A DNA stretch of 46,345 bases. Origin: an uncultured SAR86 cluster bacterium (GTDB lineage: Bacteria > Pseudomonadota > Gammaproteobacteria > Magnimaribacterales > D2472). Under the pieces are notes generated by a model. That model saw only the letters and a list, made by a program, of their open reading frames with translations. It was not told the origin of the DNA and searched no databases. The stretch is taken from NCBI GenBank assembly GCA_902602595.1, contig CACKRJ010000009.1, positions 1 through 46,345 on the forward strand, given 5' to 3'. Positions 45,251-46,345 of this stretch are shown here, one piece after another. The position numbers and the translations under genes were made by a program. Positions within the stretch are counted from its first letter, which is position 1. Each line of letters begins with the position of its first letter.

Positions 45251-46268
45251 GAAAACCCATCAAATTAATATTCAAGGCCCCGATATCTTATCCCTTGATT
45301 TGGTTAATTATCCTAATATGGGAGCAAATGACTTAATTGTTGCTATTAAGTACTGTGGAATATGTGGAACTGATTTAAGTTATTTATCTTCGGGTGGATT
45401 AATGGGTCCTCAAAAGGAGCCAATGCCACTTGGTCATGAAATGTCTGGAGTAGTTATTGAAATTGGATCCAATATCAAAAATATTAATATTGATGATAGG
45501 GTGGCTGTTAATCCTATGGGAAATAATAACAGCATCGGAAATGGTGGACTAGAAGGAGGCATGACAAATTTTTTATTAGTAAAGAATGCGGTTTTAAATG
45601 AAAGTATTTTTAAATTACAAGAAGATATGTCATTTGAAATAGGCGCATTGGTAGAACCCTTTGCAGTTGCCTTAAGAACAATTCATCGTTCAAATTTAGA
45701 TCCAGATTCGAAAATTGCGGTTTGCGGATTAGGATGCATTGGATTTGCAGTGGTTACATTGTTAAATTATTTTGGATACAAAAATATAGTTGCAGTAGAT
45801 CTTCATAATCTGAGAGTTTCAAATGCAAATGATTTAGAATTTGTAAAAGCATATACGGATTGGGATAGCTTCACCAATGCATTAAAAGAATTTCATGGCC
45901 AAGGGCAGGTATTTGGTATCCCTACTTCAAAAACAGATGTTTTTATTGATTGCACAGGGAGTCATAAATTAATTAGTGACATAATTAATATTTCAAAAAC
46001 ACACACAAGAATAGTTGTTGCAGGATTGCATCAAGAGGAGGCATCTATTGATTTCAGATCAGTCTTAATGCGTGAGCTTGAAATAACATGCTCTATGGCA
46101 TATTCAAATAAAGAATTTTCTGAATCATTGGAAATTTTATCTAAAGGCATTATTGATCAAAGAAAATTTGTGAGCCATAAATGCAAGATTCAAGATCATA
46201 AAAAGGCATTTGAGCTGGCACAAGATGGCAATTTAGCATCAAAAGTTTTAATTGACTTATGCAATTAG
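45243..46268 (+). CDS. Zinc-type medium-chain alcohol dehydrogenase
   Basis: MDR-superfamily NAD(P)-dependent alcohol/polyol dehydrogenase of 341 residues. Catalytic-zinc ligands are present: C41 in CGICGTD, H65-E66 in GHE, and E138 in VEPF. The Rossmann loop reads VCGLGCIGFAVV. The four-Cys structural-zinc lobe of sorbitol/threonine dehydrogenases is replaced by a Gly/Asn-rich segment (about 92-106) with no Cys. It overlaps the upstream gene by eight bases (ATGAATAA), so the sulfatase-like protein and this dehydrogenase are probably made together. The substrate is unknown. Confidence 0.9.
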   Translation: MNKKTHQINIQGPDILSLDLVNYPNMGANDLIVAIKYCGICGTDLSYLSSGGLMGPQKEPMPLGHEMSGVVIEIGSNIKNINIDDRVAVNPMGNNNSIGNGGLEGGMTNFLLVKNAVLNESIFKLQEDMSFEIGALVEPFAVALRTIHRSNLDPDSKIAVCGLGCIGFAVVTLLNYFGYKNIVAVDLHNLRVSNANDLEFVKAYTDWDSFTNALKEFHGQGQVFGIPTSKTDVFIDCTGSHKLISDIINISKTHTRIVVAGLHQEEASIDFRSVLMRELEITCSMAYSNKEFSESLEILSKGIIDQRKFVSHKCKIQDHKKAFELAQDGNLASKVLIDLCN

Positions 46269-46345
46269 CATTTTCTAGGTTCGGATATTTAATTTGTATA
46301 GTCTCTATTCTAAGCGCATCAATTTTTTTGATTGAATTTGGATAC
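46259..46345 (+). CDS. Start of a membrane protein (cut by window edge)
   Basis: From ATG 46259, overlapping the dehydrogenase stop by ten bases, a frame of 29 codons runs to the window end without a stop. It begins MQLAFSRFGYLICIVSIL and contains one hydrophobic segment (about residues 8-26), so the product is probably a membrane protein in the same operon. Too little is visible to name it; a transporter for the cluster's substrate is one possibility. Confidence 0.5.
   Translation, partial: MQLAFSRFGYLICIVSILSASIFLIEFGY

Overview
The window is a gene-dense, AT-rich stretch (roughly one third G+C by eye, not counted) of a bacterial chromosome. It has no mobile elements, CRISPR arrays or phage genes. 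Gene content and order are gammaproteobacterial and closest to the Pseudomonas-type arrangement: pepA-valS divergent from lptF-lptG; carAB-greA-rlmE-ftsH-glmM-tpiA-secG; tRNA-fMet-rimP-nusA-infB-rbfA-truB-rpsO-pnp; and hemA-prfA-prmC divergent from lolB-ispE-tRNA-Gln-prs-rplY-pth-ychF-tRNA-Met. Very short intergenic gaps, frequent 1-, 4- and 8-base gene overlaps, AT-rich codons and missing operon members (holC, yhbY, folP) point to a streamlined marine gammaproteobacterium of the SAR86 kind. That placement is an inference; no rRNA is present to confirm it.

Layout. 1-3376 (minus): the start of valS and all of pepA. 3443-5565 (plus): LptF and LptG, the permease pair of the LPS export machine. 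5566-7487: an RDD membrane protein and a divergent proton/peptide symporter. 7495-12967 (minus): map-glnD-dapD-dapE (methionine removal, nitrogen sensing, lysine and peptidoglycan precursor synthesis). 13108-22803 (plus): a long colinear run from carbamoyl-phosphate synthesis through transcript cleavage, 23S rRNA methylation, membrane proteolysis, phosphoglucosamine mutase and triose-phosphate isomerase to SecG. 22837-23100: two divergent tRNA genes. 23151-31052 (plus): the classic nusA-infB-rpsO-pnp transcription, translation and RNA-decay operon, with a striking pseudoknot candidate in front of rpsO. 31224-31734: two small membrane proteins I do not recognise, separated by a perfect-stem terminator. 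31808-36682 (minus): a housekeeping operon with embedded tRNAs. 36660-39780 (plus): hemA-prfA-prmC.

39882-46345 is the only part that looks lineage-specific. An acyl-CoA ligase and a MaoC-type hydratase run on the plus strand. A PAPS-type sulfotransferase and an SDR run on the minus strand. Divergent from these, on the plus strand, are an alkylsulfatase-like metallo-beta-lactamase-fold protein with an altered metal site, a zinc-type medium-chain dehydrogenase lacking the structural zinc lobe, and the start of a membrane protein. Putting sulfate-transfer and sulfatase-like genes next to alcohol/carbonyl oxidoreductases and acyl-CoA chemistry suggests a module that handles an alcohol or sulfate ester. 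The substrate cannot be read from sequence.

The most interesting non-coding signals are the S15-leader pseudoknot (28621-28673), a bidirectional promoter with overlapping -10 elements at 43957-43968, the head-to-head overlap of the hemA and lolB reading frames, and several promoters placed so that transcripts would begin at or almost at the start codon (greA, hemA, the SDR gene).
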